Source: Pontibacter actiniarum
GTDB taxonomy: Bacteria > Bacteroidota > Bacteroidia > Cytophagales > Hymenobacteraceae
Reading direction: 5' to 3'
Assembly (NCBI RefSeq): GCF_003585765.1
Contig: NZ_CP021235.1
Coordinates: 3,720,001 to 3,784,000, forward strand
DNA: 64,000 nt
Shown here: positions 16,177 to 25,792 of the stretch, piece after piece
Layout: every line of letters begins with the position of its first letter
Position numbering within the stretch: position 1 is the first letter of the stretch
Translations under genes and position numbers: made by a program
Notes under the pieces: generated by a model
The model's database searches: none
The model's input: only the letters and a program-made list of their open reading frames with translations
Told to the model about the DNA's origin: nothing

Positions 16177-17610
16177 ATGGCAGACGCATTATCACAGTTT
16201 AACCCGCAATCACGGGGCGCAGCCTTTATTCTTCCGAACGGCTGGAAAACACCATTAGACATTCTACAGCAGCGCCAACAGCAGCAGCGCGAGGACCAAC
16301 TACGCACCGAGCAACAGCAGGCGGAGCAGGAGCAGGCAGCAGCAGAAAGATTGGGTAAAATTATCCCTGACGTTGGCGACTACTGGGCGCCGGACCACAA
16401 ACTAATTTCTGATAGCATGCAGGGCATACGCGACTACACATCCAACATGCTTGCTGCAGGAGTAGACCCTACCCACGCGCTAAAGAACCCGCATGAGTAC
16501 GCTAAGCTCAGCCAGATGATAACGGAGGCGCGAGGTCTGGCGATGATGTCCGCGCAGCAGAAGAAGGACTATGATTCATTCGTGTCGAAGTACCAAGGTA
16601 TCGACGATGGCTCAGTCCGTGCTACCGCGGCTGAGGCCTTGCTGAACCAATATAAGGGTGCTGCCACACCGCAGGAACGGGCGAAGATCAGGCTTCAAAT
16701 GGAGCGGCTATACGACTTGCCTGCAATGGCTGCTTCGTCACTCAAAGAGTTCCAGCCCAATGAGTCGGAGAGTCTTGAGCTGGATGGCAAAGGAGGTAAG
16801 AAGACATTTTCCATCTCAAAATTTTCAGAAGATCAGAATGAGAACATGAGGAAAACCCTCTCCTCTAACCCGAAGCTTGTAGAGGCGGCGCGCCTTCAGT
16901 ATGGTTACTTGAGCAGTGAGGAAAAAGAGAAGCACGGCGGCTTCAAGCCATTTTTTGACAACTTCATAGATGAAGCGGTAGAGGCACGGCAGCGAACAAA
17001 GGTGAAGGAGGATTATGATTCTGATGACCTGTACTGGAAGTGGAAAAACTATAACCGCCAGCTAGCCAACGACAACAAAACCAAGCAGGAAGAGGAGGAT
17101 AGCGCCATAGACCGGGTAAAGTGGATGGAGTCGATGCGCACCGGTAATGTGGAGCAAGCAAACGCGCTCCTTAATGGCAAGCTAGGCGGCAAAAATGTAG
17201 TAAGCGCACGTTTTGTCCATGATAAAAAGGTAGCGGTGCCAGGCGGTGAGCTGTCGGGCGCCAAAGACCTGTACGGGTTGAGCCAAGCCCCTGTGCTAGA
17301 GCTGGAGATAGCCGAGGGCGAAACCACTGATGAGTTTGGAGAAAAGCACATACAAACTCGCAAGGTGAAGATAGATATGTCTAAACCAGGATGGCAGTAT
17401 GAGGCAAACAACATCTACGATGCACTGGTAGGCGAGAAGCGCAAAGTTTCCCCTGAGCAGTTTGATGCCGCCGCTAAAAAGCTCAACCTCTTTCAGGAAG
17501 GGAACCAGACCTACAGCGCAGACACGCCTAAGAAAACGGCCAATCCCTACAACATCTCAGTCGATGATGAGCCAGAAGTAAACAACCCATACGGCATAAA
17601 GCTACAATGA
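16177..17610 (+). CDS. unknown phage-like protein, 477 aa (possible internal virion protein)
   Basis: 477 aa with no signal peptide. Residues about 30-60 are a Gln/Glu-rich coiled coil (DILQQRQQQQREDQLRTEQQ). The rest is mainly helical and charged, with no enzyme motif. Its stop overlaps the start of the 2010-aa gene in the sequence ATGA, indicating coupled translation. The combination of a medium helical protein, a giant protein and a small Ala/Gln-rich protein recalls the T7 ejection proteins gp15, gp16 and gp14, but I cannot show homology from the sequence alone. It could instead be a structural or scaffold protein of another virus-like particle. Confidence 0.7.
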   Translation: MADALSQFNPQSRGAAFILPNGWKTPLDILQQRQQQQREDQLRTEQQQAEQEQAAAERLGKIIPDVGDYWAPDHKLISDSMQGIRDYTSNMLAAGVDPTHALKNPHEYAKLSQMITEARGLAMMSAQQKKDYDSFVSKYQGIDDGSVRATAAEALLNQYKGAATPQERAKIRLQMERLYDLPAMAASSLKEFQPNESESLELDGKGGKKTFSISKFSEDQNENMRKTLSSNPKLVEAARLQYGYLSSEEKEKHGGFKPFFDNFIDEAVEARQRTKVKEDYDSDDLYWKWKNYNRQLANDNKTKQEEEDSAIDRVKWMESMRTGNVEQANALLNGKLGGKNVVSARFVHDKKVAVPGGELSGAKDLYGLSQAPVLELEIAEGETTDEFGEKHIQTRKVKIDMSKPGWQYEANNIYDALVGEKRKVSPEQFDAAAKKLNLFQEGNQTYSADTPKKTANPYNISVDDEPEVNNPYGIKLQ

Positions 17611-20600
17611 GCAAACAGCACGCTAACAAAAACCCACACGAGGGACTTATCCAATTCATTGCTGACAAGCACTATGATGGGCAGCACCTCGACCAGATAA
17701 AGACAAAGCTTCTCACTGATGAGGCTCTGTTTAACAAGGCACTGGATGAGTTCAGGCAGAACTATTTCAAAGATCTGGATTCTGCCGCCTTCTCGTCCAA
17801 GTACCTGAAAAAGTACGGTAACCCATTCTCTGAGCAACAGCCAACGGCTACAGAAGAAGCAGCGCCTATAGTGGAGCAACCTGCAGCGGATCCTGTGGCA
17901 GCGCAGGCAAGGGCCATGGCCGAGCAGACAATGGCAAACCCTTACGAGCAGATCATGCTCAACAACGGGCAGGCACTGAACCAGCAGCCAAACGTACTGC
18001 CGGAGGTGAATATACAGGCATCGGGTGGCGTAACTGCCGCAGAAATGCCTGGTGCTGAGGTGTATCAGCAGCTGTTACCCGATCCAGAACTTACCAAGCA
18101 CCTGCCAGACGTATCGCAGTCAGACCGCACAGGCTTTATCGGCGGCTTGAAAGACGTAGGGGCGAGGGGCTACAACGCGCTCATTCCCGGATTAGTGAAC
18201 ACTGCCGGCAACGTGACCGAGTTCCTGGGCGATGCCTGGCAGATGCAGGGGGGCGGCATGGTGACCGATGATAAGATCACCGACCAGTGGGCAGACTCGA
18301 TGCGCGGCACCTCCAAAGATCTTTCTGCCTATGTTTCCCCGGAAGGCATGAAGTCCGTCACCGATGATCCTACTTCGCCTCGTGCATGGTTCGGCACACT
18401 GGCTGAGGCCGGGGCGAATATGGCGCAGATTATGGTTGCAGGGGCAGCTACCGGAGGCACTGGCGCTGTTATCGCAGGCGGCGCCATGGGCTTATCGTCT
18501 GTGTATGACGCAGCCGATGAGGCGGGTGTTTCCGATGAGGATAAGGTTGCCCTGGGCGCTGTGCTGGCGCCGGCCATGGGTATGCTGGAGCGCATCGGTT
18601 TGGATAAAGTGGTTTCCACTCCTGCCGTCGTTCGTACGCTGACTAAAGAAGTACTGGAGCGAACCGGTGGTAAACTTTCTGTACAGTCTGTTTCCAAAGC
18701 CGTGGCGGAGATCATGCCAGAGGTAGTAAAGACGCACGGTAAGCAGGTACTGAAATCAGCTGCATCAGAAGGCGCCACAGAGGCGGCACAGACCGCACTG
18801 CAGGAAGGTTCGGAGGTTGCCTACGATGCCACTGTGGGTGAAGGAAAGAAGAAGGGAGAAGGCAACTACGGCACGCTGGAGAACGGCATGGAGGAGGCGC
18901 TGCTGAACGTGGCGAAAGAGTCGGCCGCCGCTGGCGCTGTGGGTGGTATCGTCGGTGGCACAGCTGGTGCCGTGGCAGGTAAAACCGCACCGTCTCAGGA
19001 GTCCAAGGTAGCAGTAATTGAGCAGGAGCTGCAAAAGCCGGACCTTAACCCGGATATCCGCGAAGTACTGGAGGAAAAGCTAACGCAGCTACAACCGGAA
19101 GTGAAGCGCTATGGCGACAAAGTGTACTATGGCGAGGGCCTTGAAAAGGAGGCCAAGCAGGTACAGGTAAAGACAAAGGACGGAGCTGAGCGGCCAATTT
19201 CAGTGACAAACGCAGAGCCTACGCTAGATAAGGCTGCTGTAAAGGATTTGGGTGCATGGGAAGCTGTCACTGACGAAAACGGAGTGACGAAGTATGTCCC
19301 TAAAAAGAAAGAGAAACCGGCTGTAGCCGTATCAGAAGCGGTCCCAGGTGATGCAGCGGGTAGCGATAATTCCACCGAAGCCGCAGCCAGTGCAGATCCG
19401 GAGCAGGCGGAGGCACCATTTGCAGCGCCTCACGAAAATGGTACAGCAACTGTCAAGGAATCCTTCATGGTTGGCAAGGCATCTTATTCCGTTGAGAAAA
19501 CAGACGATGGTTATAAAGTCACCAATACTTCCACCGGGAAAGAGCTGACCAACCCGGATGCTGTCAACTATAAAAGCGCAGTCAAGCAGTACGAGGCCAA
19601 ACAACTGGAGAGTAAAACACTGCAGCAGCGCAACACCCTGACTTCCTCCGTGCAGGCTTTAAGCGAACAGCTGAAAGGCACCAAGCCGCAGGAGCAGGAG
19701 GCACGCAAGCGCCTGGTGCAGCTCTCTGCTGAGGCAGACAAAGCCGGTTTGGAGCTGAAGGAGAACAAAAAGAAGAAGCAGTTTGAGCTGATCGACAAAG
19801 CTACCGGCAAGAAAGTGTCTGTGAAGAATTCCGACACGCCGACGTCACCGGCTCCGGACTTTGCGCCGTTGGCCGAGAGAAGCCAGCAGGTGCAGGACAT
19901 TGCGAGCCGCTTGCTGGAGCAGGCGAAAACTAACCCGAAACTGCTGCAGGGGCTGGGCCTTGGCATTTCCCGAGACTCTGACTTGAAAGGAACATTAGCC
20001 GATATTGAGCAAGGCAAGAATACCAACAGGGCAAACCAGTTGCTCAACGTGGTGGAGAAGGCCAGCAAAGACGGTTTCTTTGAAGTCTCCACGCAGGAAG
20101 GGGCCGGGGTGGTAAGGCGGAGCAACCCGAGCATTGAAGAATATCTGAGCAACACGCCGTTGCCCACCTCTACTGCCAGTGAGCAGGAACTTGATGCCGC
20201 ATTCTCCGGAAGTAAATCTATCAAAGATTTTATCGGTTCAGAGGGCATCCTGAACGAGGATGGCACAGTAAACTATGACACGCTGCATGGCAAGCTAAAC
20301 TCTAAGGAGATCGACGGTTTGGCGTGGGTGTATGATTTGTCAGAGCAGGATATCACGGAGCTAAAAGCACTGGTAAATGAAAACAGAAGCAATGGGAATA
20401 TTCGAAAACCCGGGCAAACCGAAACCAACGGCAACGAAGCAGCAGGTGGACAGTCTGCGGGCCTTAACCCGACTGATCGAGGAGGCGAAAGCGAGAGCAC
20501 GGCAGAAGCAGAAGTAGCACCGGCTAGCAAGTTCGACCAACAACGGTCTGCCATTCAGGAGAAGCGCCAAAGCATCAAAGACCGCATCAAAGAAAAGTCC

Positions 20601-23600
20601 GCCGGCCGATTGAATGCCTTGCCGGTTGACCTGATCGGCGATTATGCGGAACTGGCGGCTACCTATGTGCAGGAAGGGATTGTGGGCATCAAGGAAATTG
20701 CGGCTAAACTTAAAGCTGAGCACCGGGCGCTTTTCTCCAGTGCTGAGGAGCTATCAGAGGACGATATAACTGCTATCCTGAAACGTGCCGAGATAGCGCC
20801 ACAGGCGCCCGCTGCCGCCACGAAAGACCGCAGGCATACACAGCGCCTACTCGCCTCCCCGGACTTATCAGAGGACTTTAAAAACGGTATCACGGAGCAG
20901 GATAAAAAGTACATTCCCACAACCAATGAACTGAACAGTGCTGAGGCCGATGCTTTCATTGAAATCAAAGGCGCCGAGGTAGCAACCCGCGACGCACTGG
21001 ACATGGACAACGGCATGCACCCTGCTACCCGAGCGCTGCTGCGCGATAAGCTGATCACACACTTTGATAAGCTGGGCACACAGCGTTTGCAGGAGGGTGA
21101 CGAGGTAACGGCGCAGCTGTACTTTGATAAAGCCGAATCCATCACCTCCGCCAAAGTGGAGCGGGGCACTTTCCTTGGCCAGGAGCTGCAGGCCTACCGG
21201 GTAGTCGCCAACTCAACTCCGGAGCGCGTGCTCTACAACACCCGTAAGCAGGTGGACAAAACCCGTAAGGAAGAGCTGAAGAAAGTAAAGCCGTCCCTGG
21301 ATAAAAAGGCAAAGGCAGTGCGCGAGGCAAATAAGCAGAGCATTGCCCAGGCGCTGGAGAAGGGCAACGTGAAAGCCGCGATTCAGAAGGCCATGAAGGA
21401 GGAGGGCATTAACATTGCCGCCGTTGTTAAAAAGCACTTCACGGTTGTGGACCAGACCGGTAAAACGCTTGCGGATAAACTGGTGGAGCAGTCCAAATTA
21501 ACAGGCGATGAAGCGAAAGCACTGGCGAACCTGGTGCAGAAAGAGTTCTCTGCCATTGCCACGAAAAAGAAGCAGCAGCTTTTAAAACAGACGCTGACAC
21601 CAAAGGAGAGGCTAACACCTACTCAGTCAAAGCAGCTGCACGACAAGATTATTGAGCTTTCCAACATGGGGGCCCTCTCTGATCAGCAGTTGGCTGACCT
21701 GTACGCCGATAAGATGGGGCTGCCGAAACTCACCCCTGAACAGACAGCAACTATCCTGAAGCTCGCTGACAAAGCGCAGCGTGCCAAAGACGGTATACCC
21801 AAGCATAAGGCCCTGCAGGAGCTGCTGAAGTACCAGGAAGGCATCAAAGGTTTTGCCACTGTGGACTTAGCGCGCAGCATCTGGTATGCCAATATTCTTT
21901 CAGGTTACTCAACGCAGATGATCAACGCCTTTGCCAACCTGAACCAGACGGCGGGGGAGCTGTACACATCGACTGTCATGCACCCGAAGGCGCTGCCATT
22001 CCTGCTAAACGGTTTAGTACAAGGGTATTCCCGCGGAAGATGGGAGGCGTTGAACGTGCTGAAAACGGGAGAATCCCCGGTACGAGGTGGGAAAATCAAC
22101 ATCCCTAACGCTTTGGAAAGAGTGACTTTCAAAGGCGGTAACTGGAATCCATTCAACTACCTCAAGTACGTGCAGCGCATCATGGAGGCATCCGATACGT
22201 TCTCCTATTATGGATTGAAAGAAATGCGCGCCCATGAACTGGCCTATGCCAAAGCCAGGGAAGCGGGAGTAAGCAAGCCAACGCAGCAGATGTGGGAGGA
22301 GGTGACGGAGACACTATTTAGAACTTCTGAGCGCAGAGCAGCGGCAGAGGAGACGGCAACCGAAGAAGGGTTGAAAGGCAGCGACTATAAGCGCCGGGTA
22401 TTTGAACTGATGGAGCAAGCACGGCCAGTAGACTTAGCGGAGGACACCCACGATTTCGCCAGCCTGGGCACCTTTAACCATGATCCGCAGGGTACGCTTG
22501 GTTTCCTCACCGACAACATCGCGCGCATCACCAGAAGCGTAAAAGGAGCCAGCTACATCGTACCCTTCACGCGCATTATCTCCAACGTGGCTAACAGTTA
22601 CCTGGACTGGTCACCTTACGGTCTTTTCCGAGCCGCCAAAGGGCGTACCGGCAACCTGCTGAGCGACAGCGATAGCAACAAGAAGTACAGGAAGGAATAC
22701 ACGGCCGAGGAACGGGCAAAGCTGCTGATCAAGTCCGGCACCGGCATGCTTGCTGCGACCGCGCTTTATGCTTTGTCAGCTCCAGGCGAAGGAGAGGACG
22801 AGCCACAGCTGCAGATCACCGCCAACGGTCCGGGTGATTACAAGGCACAGGCAGAGCTCGCAGAAACGGGGTGGCAACGCTACAGCATCAAAATCGGCGG
22901 CACCTGGTACAGCTACCAAAACACGCCGCTTGCTATTCCTTTGTCTATCATTGGCCGCATCCGTGACGATGAGCAGTACAACGGGCACAGCCTGGAGGAT
23001 GAGGGCTACGCCGCCAAAGTTGGTATTTACCTGCTCAACACCATTCAGTACTTCTCTGATATGACTTTCCTCAAAGGGGTGAGTGAGTTCCTGGGCGCTG
23101 TGAATGGCGGCACTCCTGATCAGGCCGGCAACTATATCAAACGGACAGCTGCCAACACGGCGAAATCGTTCGTGGTACCTAACCTTTTCACACAGGTGTC
23201 AAGGGAAGTACAGGCCGTGGCAGATATCCCGATGAAGGAAAGCCCCAGCATTTTGGGTAAGATGGTGCGTGATATTCCCATTGCCCGTAACCAGCTTAAC
23301 GACATGGTGAACAGCCTGGGCGAGCCTGTTTTCCCTGACACTGACCGTATTGCCTCAGCACAGCAAGAAGACCCGGTGTGGAATCTGATAGTTCGCAATA
23401 ACGCCTGGATCCGGAAGCCATACAAAGGCAGCATCGTTATCTATGACAAAGGCAAGGAGCGCGGCCTAACAGACGAGGAGTATTTCATGTTCTGCAAAAT
23501 CAGAGGCCAGTACATCAAGCAGAAAATAACAGACAACCTAGCCAGGCTGCAGCGCATGAACCAGGGGGAGGTGCAGGAGATGATACAGGGATGGAAAGCG

Positions 23601-23639
23601 GCGGCAACCAAGAAAGCAAAAGCTGAATTGCGCAGGTAG
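17607..23639 (+). CDS. giant phage-type polyvalent/internal virion-like protein, 2010 aa
   Basis: 2010 aa with no signal peptide. Regions in order: a short helical N terminus; Pro/Gln-rich linkers; a Gly/Ala-rich hydrophobic stretch at about 250-460 (IMVAGAATGGTGAVIAGGAM, AAAGAVGGIVGGTAGAVAG) that could insert into a membrane; long charged coiled regions (about 490-1340); and a conserved-looking C-terminal region from about residue 1410 (LARSIWYANILSGYSTQMIN ... SFTKGNWNPFNYLKY-like). That last region contains a segment SYIVPFTRIISNVANSYLDW typical of large polyvalent (LPD38-type) phage proteins. It lies in the ATGA overlap operon with the 477-aa protein. No transglycosylase or peptidase motif is obvious. 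A genome-ejection or injected-protein role is inferred. Confidence 0.75.
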   Translation: MSKQHANKNPHEGLIQFIADKHYDGQHLDQIKTKLLTDEALFNKALDEFRQNYFKDLDSAAFSSKYLKKYGNPFSEQQPTATEEAAPIVEQPAADPVAAQARAMAEQTMANPYEQIMLNNGQALNQQPNVLPEVNIQASGGVTAAEMPGAEVYQQLLPDPELTKHLPDVSQSDRTGFIGGLKDVGARGYNALIPGLVNTAGNVTEFLGDAWQMQGGGMVTDDKITDQWADSMRGTSKDLSAYVSPEGMKSVTDDPTSPRAWFGTLAEAGANMAQIMVAGAATGGTGAVIAGGAMGLSSVYDAADEAGVSDEDKVALGAVLAPAMGMLERIGLDKVVSTPAVVRTLTKEVLERTGGKLSVQSVSKAVAEIMPEVVKTHGKQVLKSAASEGATEAAQTALQEGSEVAYDATVGEGKKKGEGNYGTLENGMEEALLNVAKESAAAGAVGGIVGGTAGAVAGKTAPSQESKVAVIEQELQKPDLNPDIREVLEEKLTQLQPEVKRYGDKVYYGEGLEKEAKQVQVKTKDGAERPISVTNAEPTLDKAAVKDLGAWEAVTDENGVTKYVPKKKEKPAVAVSEAVPGDAAGSDNSTEAAASADPEQAEAPFAAPHENGTATVKESFMVGKASYSVEKTDDGYKVTNTSTGKELTNPDAVNYKSAVKQYEAKQLESKTLQQRNTLTSSVQALSEQLKGTKPQEQEARKRLVQLSAEADKAGLELKENKKKKQFELIDKATGKKVSVKNSDTPTSPAPDFAPLAERSQQVQDIASRLLEQAKTNPKLLQGLGLGISRDSDLKGTLADIEQGKNTNRANQLLNVVEKASKDGFFEVSTQEGAGVVRRSNPSIEEYLSNTPLPTSTASEQELDAAFSGSKSIKDFIGSEGILNEDGTVNYDTLHGKLNSKEIDGLAWVYDLSEQDITELKALVNENRSNGNIRKPGQTETNGNEAAGGQSAGLNPTDRGGESESTAEAEVAPASKFDQQRSAIQEKRQSIKDRIKEKSAGRLNALPVDLIGDYAELAATYVQEGIVGIKEIAAKLKAEHRALFSSAEELSEDDITAILKRAEIAPQAPAAATKDRRHTQRLLASPDLSEDFKNGITEQDKKYIPTTNELNSAEADAFIEIKGAEVATRDALDMDNGMHPATRALLRDKLITHFDKLGTQRLQEGDEVTAQLYFDKAESITSAKVERGTFLGQELQAYRVVANSTPERVLYNTRKQVDKTRKEELKKVKPSLDKKAKAVREANKQSIAQALEKGNVKAAIQKAMKEEGINIAAVVKKHFTVVDQTGKTLADKLVEQSKLTGDEAKALANLVQKEFSAIATKKKQQLLKQTLTPKERLTPTQSKQLHDKIIELSNMGALSDQQLADLYADKMGLPKLTPEQTATILKLADKAQRAKDGIPKHKALQELLKYQEGIKGFATVDLARSIWYANILSGYSTQMINAFANLNQTAGELYTSTVMHPKALPFLLNGLVQGYSRGRWEALNVLKTGESPVRGGKINIPNALERVTFKGGNWNPFNYLKYVQRIMEASDTFSYYGLKEMRAHELAYAKAREAGVSKPTQQMWEEVTETLFRTSERRAAAEETATEEGLKGSDYKRRVFELMEQARPVDLAEDTHDFASLGTFNHDPQGTLGFLTDNIARITRSVKGASYIVPFTRIISNVANSYLDWSPYGLFRAAKGRTGNLLSDSDSNKKYRKEYTAEERAKLLIKSGTGMLAATALYALSAPGEGEDEPQLQITANGPGDYKAQAELAETGWQRYSIKIGGTWYSYQNTPLAIPLSIIGRIRDDEQYNGHSLEDEGYAAKVGIYLLNTIQYFSDMTFLKGVSEFLGAVNGGTPDQAGNYIKRTAANTAKSFVVPNLFTQVSREVQAVADIPMKESPSILGKMVRDIPIARNQLNDMVNSLGEPVFPDTDRIASAQQEDPVWNLIVRNNAWIRKPYKGSIVIYDKGKERGLTDEEYFMFCKIRGQYIKQKITDNLARLQRMNQGEVQEMIQGWKAAATKKAKAELRR

Positions 23640-23696
23640 AGAGACGCTTAAATGAAAATGGGGGTATCTGCTATAAACGGCGGGTACTTCCCTATT

Positions 23697-23740
23697 AGAG
23701 GCCCTACCCCCTTTTGTCTACCGGGTGGGGTCTCTTTTTT
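23697..23740 (+). terminator. terminator after the giant gene
   Basis: AGAGGCCCTACCC pairs with GGGTGGGGTCTCT using two G-U pairs and is followed by six T bases. It ends the 15.3-23.6 kb operon. Confidence 0.8.
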
Positions 23741-23804
23741 CATGCCCGATTTAAAAAAATGTGAGCTGTATGAGCGTGTGATATAATCGTACAGCGAGCG
23801 GGGG

Positions 23805-24026
23805 CTATCGGAGGTAAAAGGAAACGACTTTTGCTGACTGGGTACGGTCTGTAATTGGGCCTACCGCTTTGGTTTTTTCTTTATATGTGCTGGGTGTATC
23901 GGTGCGCACATGTACACTAGTATCAGAGCTGGCTATGCTCAGCCATGCCGCCAGCGCCTCATTGCGTTGCTCCCCCTCCCTGTATAGCTCCAGCTGAAAA
24001 CCGCCGCTATGATCTGGCGCACTCAT
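23805..24026 (-). CDS. possible small unknown protein
   Basis: 73 aa from ATG 24026. The composition is balanced and protein-like (FQLELYREGEQRNEALAAWL) but there is no motif and no partner. It is divergent from the small HTH gene at 24148, so the operator at 24086-24100 could control both. It may equally be a chance frame in the 508-base spacer after the giant gene. Confidence 0.35.
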   Translation of the reverse strand: MSAPDHSGGFQLELYREGEQRNEALAAWLSIASSDTSVHVRTDTPSTYKEKTKAVGPITDRTQSAKVVSFYLR

Positions 24027-24085
24027 TATACATGTCTTATGAGATTGTAAGTACTGGCTTTTATACCGAGCTTTCTATTTTTTTA

Positions 24086-24116
24086 TTGACACATGTAAAC
24101 CTTTTAAATACCTTTG
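24086..24116 (+). promoter_or_regulatory. promoter with embedded operator half-palindrome upstream of the 58-aa HTH gene
   Basis: TTG at 24086-24088 and TACCTTTG at 24109-24116 are separated by 20 bases, an exact Bacteroidota -33/-7 promoter. The spacer contains TTGACACATGTAAAC, a degenerate copy of the TGTTTACA-N2-TGTAAACA palindrome found twice downstream, so a bound regulator would block the promoter. Confidence 0.75.
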
Positions 24117-24147
24117 CCGTTAAAGCAGCAAAATAAGTTTAAAGCAC

Positions 24148-24324
24148 ATGAGCACAAAATACCTTCCCATCGGCAAGTATGCCAAAGAAGCCGGAGTAAC
24201 CCGCCAGGCTATCTATTTACGCATTGAGCGCGGTATATTGGACGCCGTGATAATCCCTGATGCTTCAGGCGAGGAGCGTAAGTACATCGACATTGAGAAG
24301 CACCCGCCTAAGCGACTGAAATAA
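24148..24324 (+). CDS. 58-aa helix-turn-helix regulator
   Basis: 58 aa. It is almost entirely one HTH domain: YLPIGKYAKEAGVTRQAIYL with recognition helix TRQAIYLRIERG, followed by a short wing and KYIDIEKHPPK. It lies between three copies of a TGTTTACA-type operator (one upstream in its own promoter, two downstream), which suggests autoregulation and control of the 177-aa gene. AT-rich start region with a clear -7 element 32 bases upstream. Similar mini-HTH proteins act as excisionases or repressors in small elements. Confidence 0.75.
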   Translation: MSTKYLPIGKYAKEAGVTRQAIYLRIERGILDAVIIPDASGEERKYIDIEKHPPKRLK

Positions 24325-24334
24325 TTTTTTTATC

Positions 24335-24371
24335 AATATTGTTTACATGTGTAAACAATATTATACCTTTG
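24335..24371 (+). promoter_or_regulatory. 13-bp-arm perfect palindrome overlapping a TACCTTTG promoter
   Basis: AATATTGTTTACA (24335-24347) and TGTAAACAATATT (24350-24362) are perfect inverted repeats separated by TG. TACCTTTG follows at 24364-24371, and a TTG lies inside the left arm 22 bases before it. The palindrome occupies the whole promoter spacer, a layout expected for repression. Confidence 0.8.
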
Positions 24372-24412
24372 CATCATCCCGGCTGAGGGAGCCTATATTT
24401 TTTTGTCAAGAT

Positions 24413-24430
24413 TGTTTACACCTGTAAACA
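24413..24430 (+). promoter_or_regulatory. third TGTTTACA operator upstream of the 177-aa gene
   Basis: TGTTTACA, CC, TGTAAACA: the same 8-bp arms as the operator at 24340-24357, 73 bases further downstream, which is about seven helical turns. It lies in the 5' leader, 36 bases before ATG 24467, and could support loop formation or roadblock repression. Confidence 0.7.
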
Positions 24431-24466
24431 AAAGAAATTAACCTTTAACCTTTTAAATTCTTCGCT

Positions 24467-25000
24467 ATGAACTTCGCAGAATTCATCACCTACATCGATT
24501 ATACAAAAGAGCTGGAGCGCAACAACATAAGCCCATTGTCAAACTCTGTTCTTGAGGAAATCGCCGGCAAATACTGGCAGGTCGCCGCGAACCGAAAGCA
24601 CGTGACGCCAGCCATGGTGCACTATGCCTTGATGGAGGCTAACGCCGAGCTTTACCCCGTGTGCAACCATGCCAGCTACACAGCCTACGGCTACGGCAAA
24701 TGCGCTTTCCCTGTGGAGGTGGAGCTATCCATAACTGATGAAGGTTTCTGTACTGTATGCAGAATTCTGAACGGTTTACTACGTGGCGACAAGGCGTATA
24801 GAGACGGCCTGAAAGCGTGGGTGAAGGAGAAAGGCACCCCCGGCCGCAAAACCAAACGAAGCGATGCAGCACCGGCTGTCACCGTTTCCAGCAGCCGTGA
24901 ACTTCTGAGTGCCTTTGCCTCCCAAAGCTTCAGGTTGTCAGCCGGGACATACCAGGCAACTACCGCGGAGCTACTGCAGCTTAGGGTATCATCTAACTAG
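24467..25000 (+). CDS. unknown element protein under operator control
   Basis: 177 aa, soluble, no signal. The N-terminal two thirds appear globular with several aromatic residues and four cysteines; the C-terminal third is Ser/Ala-rich. No motif is recognised. It is preceded by two TGTTTACA operators and followed by its own terminator, so it is a monocistronic, tightly regulated gene. In small phages and satellites genes with such control often encode replication, induction or anti-repressor functions; that is only an inference. Confidence 0.7.
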   Translation: MNFAEFITYIDYTKELERNNISPLSNSVLEEIAGKYWQVAANRKHVTPAMVHYALMEANAELYPVCNHASYTAYGYGKCAFPVEVELSITDEGFCTVCRILNGLLRGDKAYRDGLKAWVKEKGTPGRKTKRSDAAPAVTVSSSRELLSAFASQSFRLSAGTYQATTAELLQLRVSSN

Positions 25001-25005
25001 TACAT

Positions 25006-25037
25006 AAGCGCCTGAATGTGTAGATGTTCAGGCGCTT
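25006..25037 (+). terminator. perfect terminator-like hairpin
   Basis: AAGCGCCTGAA and TTCAGGCGCTT form an 11-bp perfect stem with a 10-base loop five bases after the 177-aa gene. The T run is short, so termination efficiency is uncertain. Confidence 0.65.
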
Positions 25038-25102
25038 AACTCTGCCCAAAATACAGCTGCATAAGTCGTATTTTTATACTGAACCACATAACAACCTATC
25101 AC

Positions 25103-25747
25103 ATGTTACCACTATTAGCACTAGCCGCTGCACCCGCCATTTACCAGGGCGTGTCTGGCATTCTACAGAAACGTAAAGCCAACCGGATCAACGCTGTACG
25201 ACCTACTTACAACATACCCGGTGCCGTGCATGAGTCGGTGGATATGGCCCGGCAGTCGGCCAACGCCGCCATGCCAGGTTACGGCACAGCACAAAACAAC
25301 ATTAAGGGGGCCACAGCCAATGCTGTACGCTCCGCTCAGTTGGCAGGCTCGGGTAATAGCATGCTCGCTGCCATAGCGGCAGCACAGAGCAATGAGAGCA
25401 ACTCCCTGCTAAATCTCGCCACCCAAAGTGCGCAGCACCAGGCGGCGCAGCGTCAGAACCTGCAGGGGAGCCTGATGAACCTGGCGCAGTACAAGGATAA
25501 GGCTTGGGACTGGAACGAGAAACAGAAGTACCAGGAAAAGGCAGCGGCCAAGGCGGCGCTCACCGAGGCGGCAAACCAGAATATCAACGGGGCTATCTCC
25601 GGCCTTGCCAGCATCGGCACAACTGCACTTGGCCAGAAGAAAAAGCAGATGCCAGGAATGCCGCTGATTCCCGGCATGGATATGCAGAACGCACTGATCA
25701 CTTCGCCCAATCCCTATGGCACCTACAACGGCAACCCGCTTGCGTAA
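25103..25747 (+). CDS. phage pilot/internal-virion-like protein, 214 aa
   Basis: 214 aa. The N terminus is hydrophobic (LLALAAAPAIYQGVSGIL), the middle is Ala/Ser/Gln/Asn-rich helical sequence (SGNSMLAAIAAAQSNESNSL; AQHQAAQRQNLQGSLMNL), and the C terminus is Pro/Gly-rich. This is the composition and length of T7 gp14-like internal core proteins and microvirus pilot proteins, which form helical DNA-translocation channels. No sequence identity can be claimed. Together with the 477- and 2010-aa proteins it completes a trio of ejection-protein-like genes. Confidence 0.65.
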   Translation: MLPLLALAAAPAIYQGVSGILQKRKANRINAVRPTYNIPGAVHESVDMARQSANAAMPGYGTAQNNIKGATANAVRSAQLAGSGNSMLAAIAAAQSNESNSLLNLATQSAQHQAAQRQNLQGSLMNLAQYKDKAWDWNEKQKYQEKAAAKAALTEAANQNINGAISGLASIGTTALGQKKKQMPGMPLIPGMDMQNALITSPNPYGTYNGNPLA

Positions 25748-25792
25748 GTCGATGTTACTTACTTACTTGTCTTGACTTTAAGCACAGATGCC

